Below are positions 24,324 to 37,319 of a stretch of DNA of 64,000 nt, piece after piece. The DNA is from Chondrosia reniformis (lineage: Eukaryota > Porifera > Demospongiae > Chondrillida > Chondrillidae), in assembly GCA_947172415.1 (NCBI GenBank), contig OX359196.1, forward strand, positions 498,501-562,500. The letters are read 5' to 3'. A program made the position numbers and the translations under genes. Within the stretch, counting starts at the first letter, position 1. Every line of letters begins with the position of its first letter. The notes beneath the pieces were generated by a model. The model was not told the origin of the DNA and searched no databases. It was given only the letters and a program-made list of their open reading frames with translations.

Positions 24324-25732
24324 ATGCCAAGTAGATTATTTCTTATGCTGCTGGCTATTGCAGATCTAGGGCTTAAGGTGTCTTTAACAATTGGATGTAA
24401 GTTGGCAAAGTTACATTACAGTTGCATGGAATTGATTGCATGTTGATCTGTTGTGTTTATCAGTTTCAAACTTCACCTTAGCAGTGCAAGAAGTCCCAAT
24501 AAGTAGCTATATCTACTACCCCAAAGTTCTCAAACAAGATAGATATGGAGACCCAGCTTGTAGCAGTAATTCCACTCCTTTTGCTCACTGGACATGTCAG
24601 AAGAACACAAGTACTCGTCTTCCTGGTCTGTCTGATAATAAAACAAGAGATGGATCCACCTATGAATGGAGGGCAATCAGTAAACCTGTTGTAGTGATGA
24701 ACATGGAACGAACTATGTGTGTCAAATCAGTCAAAATCACATATTTGGTAGTAGATGCTGTGAATGTAATCTACAAGATCCCCTTTTTAAATATCTCTGT
24801 GCACGGCTGTGCTGAAGGCATGTTCTTTGAGGAAGGAACCAAGTTTTATTTTCCAAATGTAAATCTTACTGAACACTATATACATGCATACATATGGAAG
24901 CTCTACAACTTGATTGAGCAACCTTGTGGTTGCTATGTTAGGATTGAGATGGCTAATGTCAATGGAAGAATTGGACTGGTTGAAGTGGATGTATTAGCAG
25001 AAAACAAAAAAAGAGTTGGTAAGTAAGCAGTGAAGCTAGACACAAGGCTGTTTGAAGTTTTGGTTCGTCAAACATATCTATGGATGCATGGGTCATCCTT
25101 TGATTTTTGAGCATCTAGAGACGCAGTTTTGTTAAACTTATAGTCAGACGTTTTGACCCTGGGGGTCTTCTTCAGTGACTTAACAACAAAACTGCATCTC
25201 TAGATGCTCAAAATGTTGAAGAATGAACCATCCAAGAGATAACGTATATATAGGTTTGCTAGAGCCATATATGAACACTTTTTATAGTTAATATACCTGT
25301 CCTGTAATGATGCAATTTTGATTTACATTATCTGTAATGAATGTAGTCACTACCAATATTGCTACTGCCAGTCCATCTACCAGTCCATCTATCAGTCCAT
25401 CTACCAGTCCATCTACCAGTCCATCTACTGTCTCCTGTAATCGAATGACTCAAAACACTTTCATGAATTGTACACATGAACAAGTATCAGGAGTTTCATT
25501 GTATGTATCAGTAGTATTGACTGCTACAGCAGCTACTACTATTATAGCCAGTATCATCTCCTCAATCCTCACTTACTTCTGTTGTGTGAAGAAGAAGCAT
25601 AAGAAGAGAGAGTCAGTGAGAAAACAGAGAGACATCTATGAAACAGTAGAGCAAGTTAAGACATATGAAGAAGTAGAGTTACAGCAGTCACCAGCTTATG
25701 GAGTAGTTACACTGAAGGAACAAGATTTGTAA
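24324..25732 (+). CDS. Complete three-exon receptor with galactose-binding-like ectodomain
   Basis: Exons 24324-24396, 24464-25018 and 25347-25732; both junctions are phase 1; 337 residues. Exon 1 is a signal peptide (MPSRLFLMLLAIADLGLK). Exon 2 encodes one ectodomain of about 185 residues with several N-glycosylation sites (NFT, NST, NTS, NKT, NIS, NLT) and six or more cysteines. Its strand pattern and its end, GLVEVDVLAE, suggest a jelly-roll or galactose-binding-like fold, which is my inference. Exon 3 is a (SPST)n stalk, transmembrane helix, KKKHKKR and a tail with YETV, YEEV and YGVV, paralogous to the FN3 receptor tail. The same tail module is therefore attached to a different head. All splice sites are canonical (GTAAGT donors). 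Confidence 0.75.
25105..25213. repeat. Long inverted repeat with hairpin motif in its loop
   Basis: Arms of about 29 bases (starting TTTTGAGCATCTAGAGA) face each other with one mismatch across a loop of about 50 bases. The loop holds the hairpin motif at 25150-25175 (minus strand CTGAAGAAGACC...GGTCAAAAC). It lies in the intron before the last exon of the preceding gene. Confidence 0.75.
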
Positions 25733-28116
25733 ACAAATAACAGTCAAATTCTACTTTATTTGATACATAGAATAATCACCTCATGCAATAGTATTATACC
25801 TACGTATATAGCCACACATTCTTTATAATGTTATTAATAAATAAGTTAAGTTTAAAAGAGCTATAGTCTACCTTATACAATTCTTCTAAAAATAATTTTA
25901 ATTTGTTTGTGCAATGTAAGTAAAGTATATACATCTTAGACTAATTATTCTATAATGATATATGAAGGTAGCTTTCGAATTCCATATTATAAGCTATAAA
26001 CAAAATGTCAATATGCATGAGTTTCATATAACACACAACACTTCATGTACGTAGTTATCTAACTGTATGGTGATATTAATTAATTATGGTTCAGTAAGAT
26101 ATTACAGTGGCGAAGTAATTTTGTAGCCCAAATTTATAAGCTTTCATTTACAAGCTGATTGGAGATAAAATTATGTTTCCAAGCTCCTTATGACCTTTCT
26201 TAATGAACTAGATGACATTTACTTGATTTGGTTCTACATTAGTGATTTTATATATAGTCTTTACAGACTATATGAAAATGTACATGTATACATATACATT
26301 ATGATGTTATGATGGTAGACTATATATTATATTATTAAAAGTGACATGTGCCAGAAGGGCACTAGGCCAAGCTGGGGCCCTTGGGGCCTTCCGTCGCTCC
26401 AGTATAGCTCTCTAGGGGAAGAACTAAGCGCTTGCTTTTCCTCGCAAAGCCACTCGAACTAGCCATCACTTCGCAAACAAACGATGGGCGTTAATAAGAG
26501 TATGCGACCTTCGAGTCCGGATAATCCGAGCAGCCGGTTAATTGAGGTACAAACATTACTTCCAAAGGTTTAATAATTAGATTTTAATTGTTTGTTTGTT
26601 TATAAACACAACTTGCACTTTGCATAAAATTATGTTCACACTGTAGGTTCGGATAACCGAGGTTCTACTGTATACTGTAGTTTAAAATACGTATATTGTC
26701 GAAGTTATTATTATTGAGGATTAGAGTGCACCCTAGCAAACCAAACCCTGCATGGTTGGTGAGTTGATATTCTGTGTACTATATACAGTCACAGATTAAT
26801 TGTTTATCAAGTTGAGTTATATGTATTATAAAGTTATATTTCTTATATTCTAAGGTATTTTTAGTATATGAATAAAGGCTATGTATAATTATATAATTTG
26901 GTGATTTTTTAAATAAAGAGTACACAAATGAACAGTTAAGATTCTATAATTTCTTGTATACATTACAGATTTCACACTGGTATAGAATAATGACGAAGTT
27001 GTGCTCACCATCCTTCCTATTCCAAGTACTATTGATGTGTGTATATCAAATAGGTACGTACTTGTGTAATGCACGTGACTATATACTTCAATATAAGTTG
27101 CTATATAGCTGTATAGATATAGTATAGATATATATAGATAGACAGTTTTTCTAATAAGTCAAAGCCTATATACATTATTATAGAGCTTTGGATGAACATA
27201 CGTACATTTGTATAGAAGGAGGAGAATTTATATTCATATATAGAATGTACTTAACACAACACCTTAAGGCCATGCAGGCAAATTTATCATACTTATAATG
27301 CAAGTAGTTTGAAATACGTATTTGGGTCGGAGGTCATTTTTTCTATATTTTCGTTATTCATTGAAACCATTTTGTATAATCGACATATAACATATATAAC
27401 AGGCACGTGCACTAGTACTGCCTCAACACATGTTAGTGCATCATTCACAAATCATATATGTACGTACACAGCTGTATAAAACTAATGTGTTAGTATTATT
27501 ACTGTTAAATATTCTAATACACCACTCTCCTACATGCTATGCCTATTCTTCTAAATTAAAAAGCCTATAGGGAACTAAACCTGGTAAGAGGTTTAGATGA
27601 AGATACAGGAGTCTTCTCTTTCTTCTTTTACTCCACTGGGCCATATACTGTATATAACAATTCATTTTTCACTGGGCTAGTATATATTATCAGAAAATAT
27701 ACGTGCAATACTTCAAGCAGACAACATAAAATGGCTGCCTTATTCAAAGTCAGAGAGTATGGCAGTGCTCTCTAAGTAGGGATGGCCAGAAAAAACATTG
27801 CCACTCTATTCAAAGTATTTTAATTATGATCTTAAAGATTGAAATTAATTAAATATTATCATGCACAGTTTAATCTTACAACTATTAACCGGGGACACAA
27901 TTGAAAGGTGTGTTATGCTTCCTGTTGTCCTTGGCTATACAACTGCTATAAAGTAAGGATACTCATTTAACATTGATAAACTATATATGCAGAGATCAAA
28001 CAAAAAAGCATGATAAGTCTGGTCTTCAAGGCAGATTCAGCTCTGATCCATTTTACAAAAGAATTGTAAAATGTCATTTTGATGACGTTTTTGTGCATGA
28101 ATTGTCTTTTCTGTAG
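25733..28116. other. Intergenic, partly a duplicate of 12-14 kb
   Basis: Shares long blocks with 12079-14000. It also holds a pogo-type terminus GGATAACCGAGGTTCTACTGTA (26650-26671) without an obvious partner end, and at about 27545-27655 a dispersed repeat also seen in the methyltransferase introns. No gene is supported; the minus-strand frame at 26889-27074 is a duplicate of the one at 13446 and is not protein-like. Confidence 0.5.
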
Positions 28117-29465
28117 CAAGTGATGCTTCAGCTCCTACTAATGTAATGGCAAGTTCACTATCAGAACAAGTTGGTATTAGAGTATCTTGGACTGCAACTC
28201 CTCCAACAGGTCTACCCATCACTGGATACTCAATACAGTATAAGATAAGAGGATCTGGAATGACATATGTGAATGTGACAGTTGGAGCTGGTACAACTCA
28301 AAGAGATATAACTGGTTTACAGAGTAGCACTCAATATCAGATCAGAGTTGCTACCATAACTGGTTTAGGAACAGGACCATACTGTTGTGATAACCCAAAC
28401 AGAGTGTTTGTTACTACTAGTGAGTATTATATTTCATGCATATCCATACATGGAATATTAATGTTATAAATTATGAAAAGTACACCCACAAGGCCAAAAT
28501 ATTAGTGTATAACATATATACTTTCACCATGCATAGTCCCAGATGAGGTAGGAATGGTAACTGTCACTGGTGAATACTATGGTTACCCAACCTTGCTAAT
28601 CTCATGGAATGCAGTTCCCTCAGGAGGAGGAGCACTTATAACCTACACTGTGTGGTATTCAACAAGTAGTGGTACTACAACAGAACCACCATCTAGAGCA
28701 TCAACAATGTCAGGAATCACTGGTTCATCATCTACACTGAGTGGACTTACACAAGGTACAAGATACTACATTTGGGTAGCAGCTGTTTCATCAGGTGGAC
28801 AAGGACCTTACAGTACAAGAGTGTCAGAGATTACATTTGGAGGTACGGTATATCATACACATGAATTATTCATTATATATATTTATTATATATATGTACA
28901 AGTACTTCAAGTAGGCTATGAGTGCTTTATGTGATTTATGGCATGAGGTGTGAGGTCGAGTTGCTGATAAAGCATGAGGCGAAGCTCTTATCATGCAAAG
29001 ATTATTTGTTTGTGCATGATGTAGCAAATACATAGTTCTTTAAAAATAAAAAAGTGGTCACATATTTGTTTTAATAATTTCTGTGAGTTTAGCATTAATT
29101 CTAATGGTGCACGTAGTGCTCCATATAAAGATTGAACAACTATGTCTATATACATATACCTGACACTATATAGCTGTGGTCCATTTTACAAAATAGTCGA
29201 CTACACAGGTTGCAATTGTGGATCAGCAGTTACGTCGTTTGTATTAGTAGTATTGGCTGCTACAGTAGCTACTATTATAGCCAGTATCATCTCCTCAATC
29301 CTCACTTACTGCTGTTGTGTGAAGAAGAAGCATAAGAAGAGAGAGTCAGTGAGAGAACAGAGAGACATCTATGAAACAGTAGAGCAAGTTAAGACACATG
29401 AAGAAGTTGAGATACAGCAGTCACCAGCTTATGGAGTAGTCATACTGAAGAAACAAGATTTGTAA
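28117..29465 (+). CDS. Two-FN3 receptor with transmembrane/tail exon
   Basis: Exons 28117-28419 (B-type FN3), 28537-28842 (C-type FN3) and 29209-29465 (transmembrane and tail), all joining in phase 1. The tail exon lacks the Ser/Thr stalk. It encodes CNCGSAV, a hydrophobic helix, CCVKKKHKKR, then YETV, KTHEEV (middle Tyr replaced by His) and AYGVV, ending KKQDL. The B-C-TM order matches the B1-C1 pair upstream. No signal-peptide exon was found between 25733 and 28117, so this may be a fragment, an alternative 3' end, or a gene whose first exon I failed to see. The B3 exon keeps the conserved FN3 core. Confidence 0.65.
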
Positions 29466-30247
29466 ACAAATAACAGTTAAATTCATTTCCAAACACTTTT
29501 GTTACAATGCAATATTATATTCATGCTTTCATTGCAGCAGATAATTATATAAATTATTAAAAGTATTATTATACGTATATATAAAGCAGCTGTTTCATAA
29601 AACATAATATAAATATATCCTTTTCTTGTATAAAGTGCTCTCTTGTGCAATGTTAGTAGAGTATTATGCGTCCTGTCTTATTCTGCTGATGTATTCATAT
29701 TTGGGAGTTAGCTTTCCATTATAAGTAATCACCGACTGTAAATAAATAAACATTAGTCAATATGAGTATAACACATCACATAATACTGTAAAAATCTAAC
29801 TTTTAAAAGTTTCTGTGATATTCCTGAAATATCCTTCCATTCCTGATCACTCTGCAATTTGAACTAGTGAATAAGAAAAAGAGCACACAGTCATCAGTCA
29901 TCATATCCTGTAAAATACTCAAAATATACAGTGCCTGTTGAATGGAAGTGTGTAGTAAGAGGAACGAGGGCACACAATAGATACATTGATTAAGAAAGGT
30001 GTACTTATACGTATATTCAAATGTTCAGTAAACTGAGTCACACAAGCTTTTCTATATCAGCATTACGAGCATCCTCCAAAACATTGTAAATAATATGCTT
30101 CTATATTAACTGACATGCTATACAGGTATATCATTTCACATTTGGAATGTTTTTCTCTCAGAATGAAGCAAGGTAAGTGACCAATTGTATTGAGAAGCTA
30201 TACTTGGTATGCTTCCCTTACTATCAAAACATTAAAAATTTAGAAAA
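29466..30247. other. Intergenic between convergent genes
   Basis: AT-rich spacer separating the plus-strand receptor from the minus-strand reductase; no gene seen. No saccharopine dehydrogenase exon could be found here. Confidence 0.5.
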
Positions 30248-32762
30248 TCAGTTACAATTGCAGACTTGTACACAATGTAGAGCCCTATGGGACGTAGTGC
30301 TAACCATCTCATCAACAAGAGGCAGTAGCCTTTGACCAAAGTAGTCTGTTGCCTCTCGAGGGAGCTGCGCTGGCAGGTTATCAATGCTCATCCACATTGT
30401 ACCAACATCTGAGACACTAAAGGTATGTAAAATTAGTACTAAATGAATTAGGTGCATGTGATAGTCATGTGACTCACTCTCCGGTATGTGTTCCTGTGTG
30501 AGCATTGTAGACTCTAAATGGTGCATCAAAACTTGTGTATTCTTCTATAAACTCGATAGAACCCTGTGAAACATAATTAACAGGAATATCCACCAGTGAA
30601 GGATATCAATTTACACAAGGTCATAATGGAGAAGTAAGTGAGTGTTTCAATTCCCAAATCTAAACTCACTGCAAGGTCACAGCTTATGTCACCAATTGCA
30701 AGTAGTTTCTGTGGAAGACCTGGAATTCCAACATTTGGATCTATCTTCTTCTTTCCCTGTATCTTGTGCATGTCGTCAGTGGTCAGTAACCGAGGGTAAC
30801 CAGGCTCCCAATAGATGCCATTCACTAGCACTGTGGTATATGGAGCTATCTATACAATACACAACACACACTCAGTAACTACATAAATACACAATATAAA
30901 ATACAAAATACGTACGAATACACAATCTACACTCAGCAATTACATATGCAATACACACTCAATAACTATGTATACATTATACACTCAGTAATTACATAAA
31001 TACGTACATGCACTAGGTATTACATACAAATTAATGATATTTTGTACCTTTTCTGCAAAAGTTGAAACATATCGATGTGGATGTTTATCAAATTCCTTTG
31101 AATCAAATTTCTTTCCCTCCTTGTGTTCCAGATAATCTTCTTTACTGACAACTACTCCATAAACCTTTCTGATGTCTCCACTCTCCATCACTTCTTCCAG
31201 ATCATTTGGAGACACATATTCGTTGGGAAGCTCTTGAAATACATCTTGTGCTCCCTACACAACAGGTCAAAGTCCAACAGGTCAAAGTCACACTGGCCAC
31301 ATTGTCACACTGGCAGTATGCATCGAATATCTTACAAATATCAGGCCCTTATTATGAAATTAAGATATTTATTTCATCACTACGCAAGTTCTTATATGAG
31401 TTAGGGTTAACATGAAATAAGACATTATATGCCCACGAAATAAGGTGGATTTGGGATACATATGTATAAGTGCTTATGTGGTGACAAATTAACTATTTTG
31501 ACTCGTTACAAACGGTTGCCATTTTGAGGGAGTTATGTGCAGCCATTTTGAGAATGTCACATGCAGTCACCTGGGCCACATTTCCTCTTCCCGTGAATGT
31601 AAACACTAGTGGACCAAGAGATTCAGGAAGTAGTCCCAACTGAATCTCTCTACCGAGCTGGTTCACGGCTGCTTTAGCGGCACTGCTACTTAGATAGTTG
31701 TGAGCACTCCCAATGTACTGTATAAATACAAGAATGGTATGAGCAATAAATTTATAAATAAATATCTACAGGTTATACGTATGTATATTTCCAAAAATCA
31801 TGTAAAATAATTATAAAAAAGGGCCTGGTTTATCATGAAGTAAAAATTAACATGTTCAAGTTTATAACATAGGTTTCCATAGCAACTAACCATGAATGGA
31901 GTGTGATAACCAAGTGCTAGTAGCCTCAAGCCTAGTCCATGTAATATATCAACCATTCCTATATAGAGAGAAGAAAATAATAGTGTGGCTGCCAACTAAG
32001 TGGGTGTGGCTGACAACTAAGTGGGTGTGGCTGCCAACTAAGTGGGTGTGGCTGACAACTAAGTGGGTGTGGCTGACAACTAAGTGGGTGTGGCTGACAA
32101 CTAAGTGGGTGTGGTTGACAACTAAGTGGGTGTGGCTGACACTAAATGGGTGTGGCAGTGAGACAAACCACAAATTCCAGCATACTGGCCAAAGGCAACC
32201 AATCTCTTTCCTTTCTCATCTTCCAGCTTCTCATAGTCAATAAGTCTGACTCTCTATAACCAAATAGACACACAGAAGTGCGTCACATGAATATCACATG
32301 ACTTCTACTTACCTTCTCCAGTAAGGCATCCAGCAAAGGCATCTGTTCCTTCTGTCCTTTAATGGTGTGGGAGAAGAAGACGTAGGTTTTATCTGGAGTG
32401 ATTAACTCTACAGGCGGTGTCTTTACGCCAAAAATGATTTGAGCTCTGTCGATATCCTCCACAATAGCGGCTCCAGCGTTAGCGTACTCGTTCATAGTGT
32501 ATGCCCTTCTAGTGGAGGGCTGGACCAGCACCTCGTAGCCCTGTCTCACGAGCGTCTTGACTTGCTGAGGGTTCAAAGGGGCACGCCTCTCCCACGGGTT
32601 GTACGCCTCCCTCCTTATAGCGAGGGTGCCTAGTCCACCGGGGTCTGTGGGCTTTCTGAGTGACCAGACAGCTGAAGTTGCATGTAGACTTCGACGGCAA
32701 TAGAGCTGCATTAATGTCCTTGACATGTTAATTGCAGACCGTCCCGCTGGAGAATGATACAT
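30248..32762 (-). CDS. AASS: Lysine-ketoglutarate reductase (LKR-only AASS relative)
   Basis: Eight exons on the minus strand: 32762-32313, 32253-32169, 31958-31891, 31717-31571, 31254-31048, 30849-30670, 30563-30478 and 30416-30248; 463 residues. The start may be the first or the 13th codon ([12 protein letters not shown]), which gives a mitochondrial-type presequence. Family landmarks in order are [73 protein letters not shown] and [13 protein letters not shown] condenses lysine and 2-oxoglutarate to saccharopine in mitochondria. In animals it is normally fused to saccharopine dehydrogenase. Here the frame stops soon after [10 protein letters not shown], with a short unrelated-looking tail, and no dehydrogenase exons follow. 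It is either a monofunctional LKR or a 3'-truncated gene. Confidence 0.88.
31980..32155. repeat. 21-bp minisatellite in LKR intron 2
   Basis: About eight tandem copies of GTGTGGCTGACAACTAAGTGG with small variants, wholly intronic. Confidence 0.95.
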
Positions 32763-32882
32763 GCTGGCTGGCTCGATAAAATCAGAAGATGACGAAAGAG
32801 TTTATAGTCTTTTGCGACTACTTGTGATTGTCACGTGACTTTAAATGGTTGATTGAGTCGTTGAGAGAAATAGAACCAAGAA
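32763..32882. promoter_or_regulatory. Bidirectional promoter LKR / KIN17 with CACGTG box
   Basis: Only 120 bases separate the two divergent start codons. The palindrome GTCACGTGAC (32830-32839) sits near the middle. It is an E-box of the USF/TFE type in known animals; a role here is inferred. Confidence 0.6.
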
Positions 32883-35800
32883 ATGCCGAAACACGAGCCT
32901 ATGACGCCCAAAGCTATCGCTAATAAGATAAAGTCGAAAGGACTACAGAAATTGAGATGGTACTGTCAACCGTGCCAGAAACAGTGTCGAGACGAGGTGA
33001 GCACAACGTTATCAAATTACTGAATGATCACTTTAAGGAATCAGTTCGCTTTAAATGGCTTACAGTTGCCTGTGTTATTAGGACCTAATAATATTAGTAG
33101 TGAACATTCATTGTATTTCTATGTGTAGAGTATAGAGTGTACTTCTTATTTGTAGTGTACGTATCTCTAATCTTTGTATGCTGATATATATTTAAAGGAT
33201 AAATGACTGTTAAGTATGCTGGTATCCTGTGAGATATAAGACAATTGATAGTGTTGAATTGTATGGTTGTCACTCAGAATGGCTACAAGTGTCATATGAT
33301 GTCAGAATCTCATCAGAGACAGGTCCTCCTCATTGCGGATAATCCAATGAAGTACATCGGAAGCTTTTCACAGTAAGTAGTGTCTCTTAAGTATTCAGTT
33401 ATCAAACGGTATTGTCTCTTAAGTTTCTTTATTATTTGCAGAATTCATTTTATTTCGACTGTCCATTTATAATAAAGCTAAAGGAGTCATAAATTTACAG
33501 TTAATTCTCTTAACAACCAAACTGCCGACCGTGGACTGTATTTTTAAAACTGTTAAAGCTCTTCTGTGTGCTGTAAATGTCTCAGTATAGTTAGGTACTT
33601 TGCTAGCACTGCAAAAGTTGTATACATATATATATATAAGTTGTATACATGAATATTTGATATAGGATACTCTATTTGGCCTCCATTGAGCTTCACTATA
33701 ATGAGATTCCACTTTATTTTTGTCATTTCAAGATTCTGATAATGTCCATTTCTTCATACTATTTAGTGAGTTTTTTCGTGACTTTATGCACCTCCTGAAG
33801 ACGCAGTATGGAACCAGACGGGTGCGTGCCAACGAGGTGTACAACGAGTACATTCATGATCGGCACCACATTCACATGAACGCCACCCACTGGCACACCC
33901 TCACTGGGTTCGTGAAGTTCCTCGGCAGGGAGGGCATCTGTGAGGTGGACCAGACAGAGAAGGGATACTACATCAAATACATTGACAGAGATCCAATAGC
34001 TTTGTGGAAGAAAGAGGTACATGTTCAATTATCAATCAAATCAATTAACCATGCAGCTCTTCTCCTCAGTAGGAGGTCGCTGTTATGTACAGTAGTAAAA
34101 ATACTTAATTACAGTAGAATCTCATTATGAGTTACAATACATAATAAGTAACCTGTATTAGATGTATTGGTTTGTACAGGTAGTAAGTAATATAAAAGTG
34201 TCATGCACTATTATTTATGCTTCAGGCAAAGGAGAAGATGGAGAAGGCAGAATTGGATGATGAGGAGAGAGCTGCCAGGTTCATTGAAGAGCAAATCCAG
34301 AGAGCAGAATTAGAGAAACAGGTTAATTACTACATACTAACACTTTCCAAAATCACTACCTTTAATACTATAACATATGGTACACATATAATATTACTGA
34401 TTACTCTACAGTTAGAGATATGTTAGTAAAATATTCTATTTTCTTAGGACTTTAAAGATGAACCGGAGTTTACAGAACTGATTCGCTCGGAAGATGAGAA
34501 AGGTAGTATTTGTTAATTGTATTTCACTTCATTAAAGGGAATGTCATTTGGGATTGATTTAGTTTCGTTTAGTCTCTTTGGGTCCAAAACGAAAGGGGAA
34601 TCCTCATCAAGTGGGAAGGACCAAGAAAAAGGTATAGATAAGAGCAAAGACAATGAAGAATCAGTAACCATGGAAACAAGCTCAAGTACTAAATAGTTTA
34701 TAAATAGACCTGTACATGCACATATAATTTATTCTTATTAGTAGGAACCTCAGGGGACTAGCCTAATAGCAGGAACTTCCTCTTAAGCCAGGTCCTGCCA
34801 ATGAGGCTCAACTGTATACATATAACAAGACCGTCAATGTGTATTTGTGTATGTATTGTTCAGCAATAAAATGTACTACTACTGTGGTAGCTTGCAATAT
34901 TGGTTGTGATTAGTATTATTTGTGTGTATGTATTTAGACAGTAGTGTTCCAGCTGTAGCTGATAAGGGAAAGAGTAGATTGGAAAATGGCTTCCTCAAAC
35001 CAAAGGCTCCCCTTGGAAAGTTAGTAAGCAATCTCGCTATCTGGACTTGTAGCGTGAAGATAGCATGTTCTCACTCCATCTTGTTCTAGTTTCATCTAGT
35101 AAGAATGGTTTGAGGACTTAAATAAGACCATTGTGTGTTATCTGTTTAATATGTGTATGTATACGTATGTGCACGTGTGTGTGAGTGTGTGAGTGTGTGT
35201 ATAAGAATGAGAGAGAGAATGATGGGGTAATCATTATGATAGAATTCTCCATGTACTTAAGGGACCCAAGTTTACCGAATGTTCTTAAGCTGGCTTCTAT
35301 TGCTGCAAAATCGGAGAAGAAGGCATCCCATGATGATAGGAAGCGGAAGCCTTCTGCACTGGAGGAGATTAAGAGGGTAAGGGTAGATACATTGGTGTTC
35401 ATTGTAATTTATACTATCGTATCCTTTATACAATCTGATATTCCTCTTGCTTGTGAAGCAATTCTACGTGGTATTAATGTACATATAATGTATATATCTA
35501 TGTTGCTATGTACGTAGATGGAGGAATTTAGAAAAGAAAAGATGAACAGAAAAGACTACTGGTTAACTCAAGTATGCCTTTAATGTAGTTACTATGCATG
35601 GTATGTATGTATAAAAAGACCATTGCATGAAGAAACAGGAAGTAATTTTGTCAATATGGGATACTTTCCCAGTGATTATTTTTGCTAATCAATATGGGAT
35701 GGCATAATGGGATGGCATAATGGGATACTTTCCAGTGATTATTTTTGCTAATCAAAATGGGACTAGGTACGTACATATCTATTAGAAGGAAGAAGTGGAC

Positions 35801-37150
35801 GGTGTCCTCCTTATTCTACATTAGGTGGCATAGGAAATAGTATTTTATGATCCTATATCTACAGGGTATCGTTGTCAAGGTGATTAGCAAGAAAGTGCAT
35901 GGTGGAATGTATTACAAGATGAGGGGTATTGTTAAAGTAAGTTTACTGATAACAGCACCACAACCATCTTGTGGATAGAAAATGTCTGTTCTATCTCAGG
36001 AGGTCAAGGAGTGCTATCATGCTAAACTTGAGATGATAGGCCCTGGAGAAGTTGTCCAGTTTGAGCAAGCGCACTTAGAGACAGTTATACCTGCCTTAGG
36101 TTAGTATACTGAATAGTATACTGAAATGTACTAACTTGTACACTGAAATATACTAACTTGTATACTGAAATGTACTAACTTGTATACTGACTAATATGTC
36201 TAGTATATTGGCTATATACGTAGCTAAGCAGTAGGGTTGAGATGTGGTTGCATCATAGTTGGTACTCATGTATCCTCATCCAATCCCTAAAGGTTGTCCT
36301 ATGTAATTAGTCTAGGAAAGGATACTCCTCTATGTGTATTTTTCTTTGTCTTATAATGGTATTCATAGGGTGGGGATGTTGTACATACATTATTAATATT
36401 TGTTAGTGGAAGGCCTGTGAGGGTACCTGTATAAATAGAATCATGTAAGTTGTTGATTACAGTCTGATTTATCTCAAGGTTCTGAAGTGCTGGTTGTGAA
36501 TGGAGCATACAGAGGATTGAAGGCAAAGCTACTGTCACTAAATGAAAAAAAGTTTTCGGTTACCATAGAAATACAACAGGTACGTATATATACATATATA
36601 GTCCTACTCTCAATGCTTTCAGTTCATTATCTGCCATTGTGATGTCACATGCTTCTCAACTGTATGCTGTTCTACTATACACCCTATGTACCCTATTAAT
36701 ATAACCAAAATCACTTCATTTTGATTTATGAGGTGATGATGATAATACATTGAATAGGGCGGCCATGTTTTATTCAGTCATCCCTACATTGAGAGTAGTA
36801 CTGTACTCTCTGATAAGTACATATATACTGAAATATCTCTGGATGGAAGGTTGTGTGCACTTCATTGCTAAGCCTTATGTACTAGCCTTCCTTAGTCATA
36901 TGCACACTCCTATAGAAGGCAATGTAAACATGAATCTTATGCTACCTTGTCATCAAGTAGCCATTTGGCCAAGAGGTATAATGATGACTTGATGCTCAGT
37001 ATCTCACCATTACGTGTATATACATATGTGCATGTGGTGTATATGTAGCTATTGATTGCACGTGTCTCATAGGGTCCAACTCGAGGGAGAGTCGTGGAAG
37101 ATGTGATATATGAGGATATATGCAAGCTCTTCAATGAGAAGAAATCATAA
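32883..37150 (+). CDS. KIN: KIN17 DNA/RNA-binding protein
   Basis: Thirteen exons: 32883-32996, 33278-33372, 33767-34016, 34226-34321, 34448-34502, 34563-34631, 34938-35019, 35262-35376, 35518-35571, 35865-35936, 36000-36099, 36479-36579 and 37073-37150; 426 residues (human protein about 393). The N-terminus has TPKAIANKIKSKGLQKLRWYC and the zinc finger (CQPC ... H ... H) of the family. Next come the winged-helix segment (YNEYIHDRHHIHMNATHW, GYYIKYIDRDP), an acidic/lysine-rich middle with FIEEQIQRAE, the DYWL motif, and the two KOW/SH3-like domains (VVKVISKKVHGG, VLVVNGAYRG). KIN17 acts in the nucleus in DNA replication/repair and RNA metabolism. The exon 7/8 boundary has an alternative (TTA|GTAAGC with a later acceptor); I chose the join that keeps SLPNVLK. 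The last exon is triplicated downstream. Confidence 0.92.
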
Positions 37151-37319
37151 TCAATGTACATAACCTGATACATGCAACATTCAACACTGCATTGTTACTG
37201 TAATAATGAAAGCTCTTTAATTCATTAACTACATTATGTGAATATGTGGAAACACAGTAGAATCAGCTAATGTTTTAGTAACTTTATAAATGTCATCTTT
37301 ACTTAAGGTATAAGCTATT

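Noticed and set aside
26650-26671. Pogo-type terminus suggesting a full MITE
   Set aside because: Only one end was found; the partner terminus was not visible, so no element was annotated.
31896-32243. Frames with TTKWVWL and SHTHLVV repeats
   Set aside because: Translations of the 21-bp intronic minisatellite.
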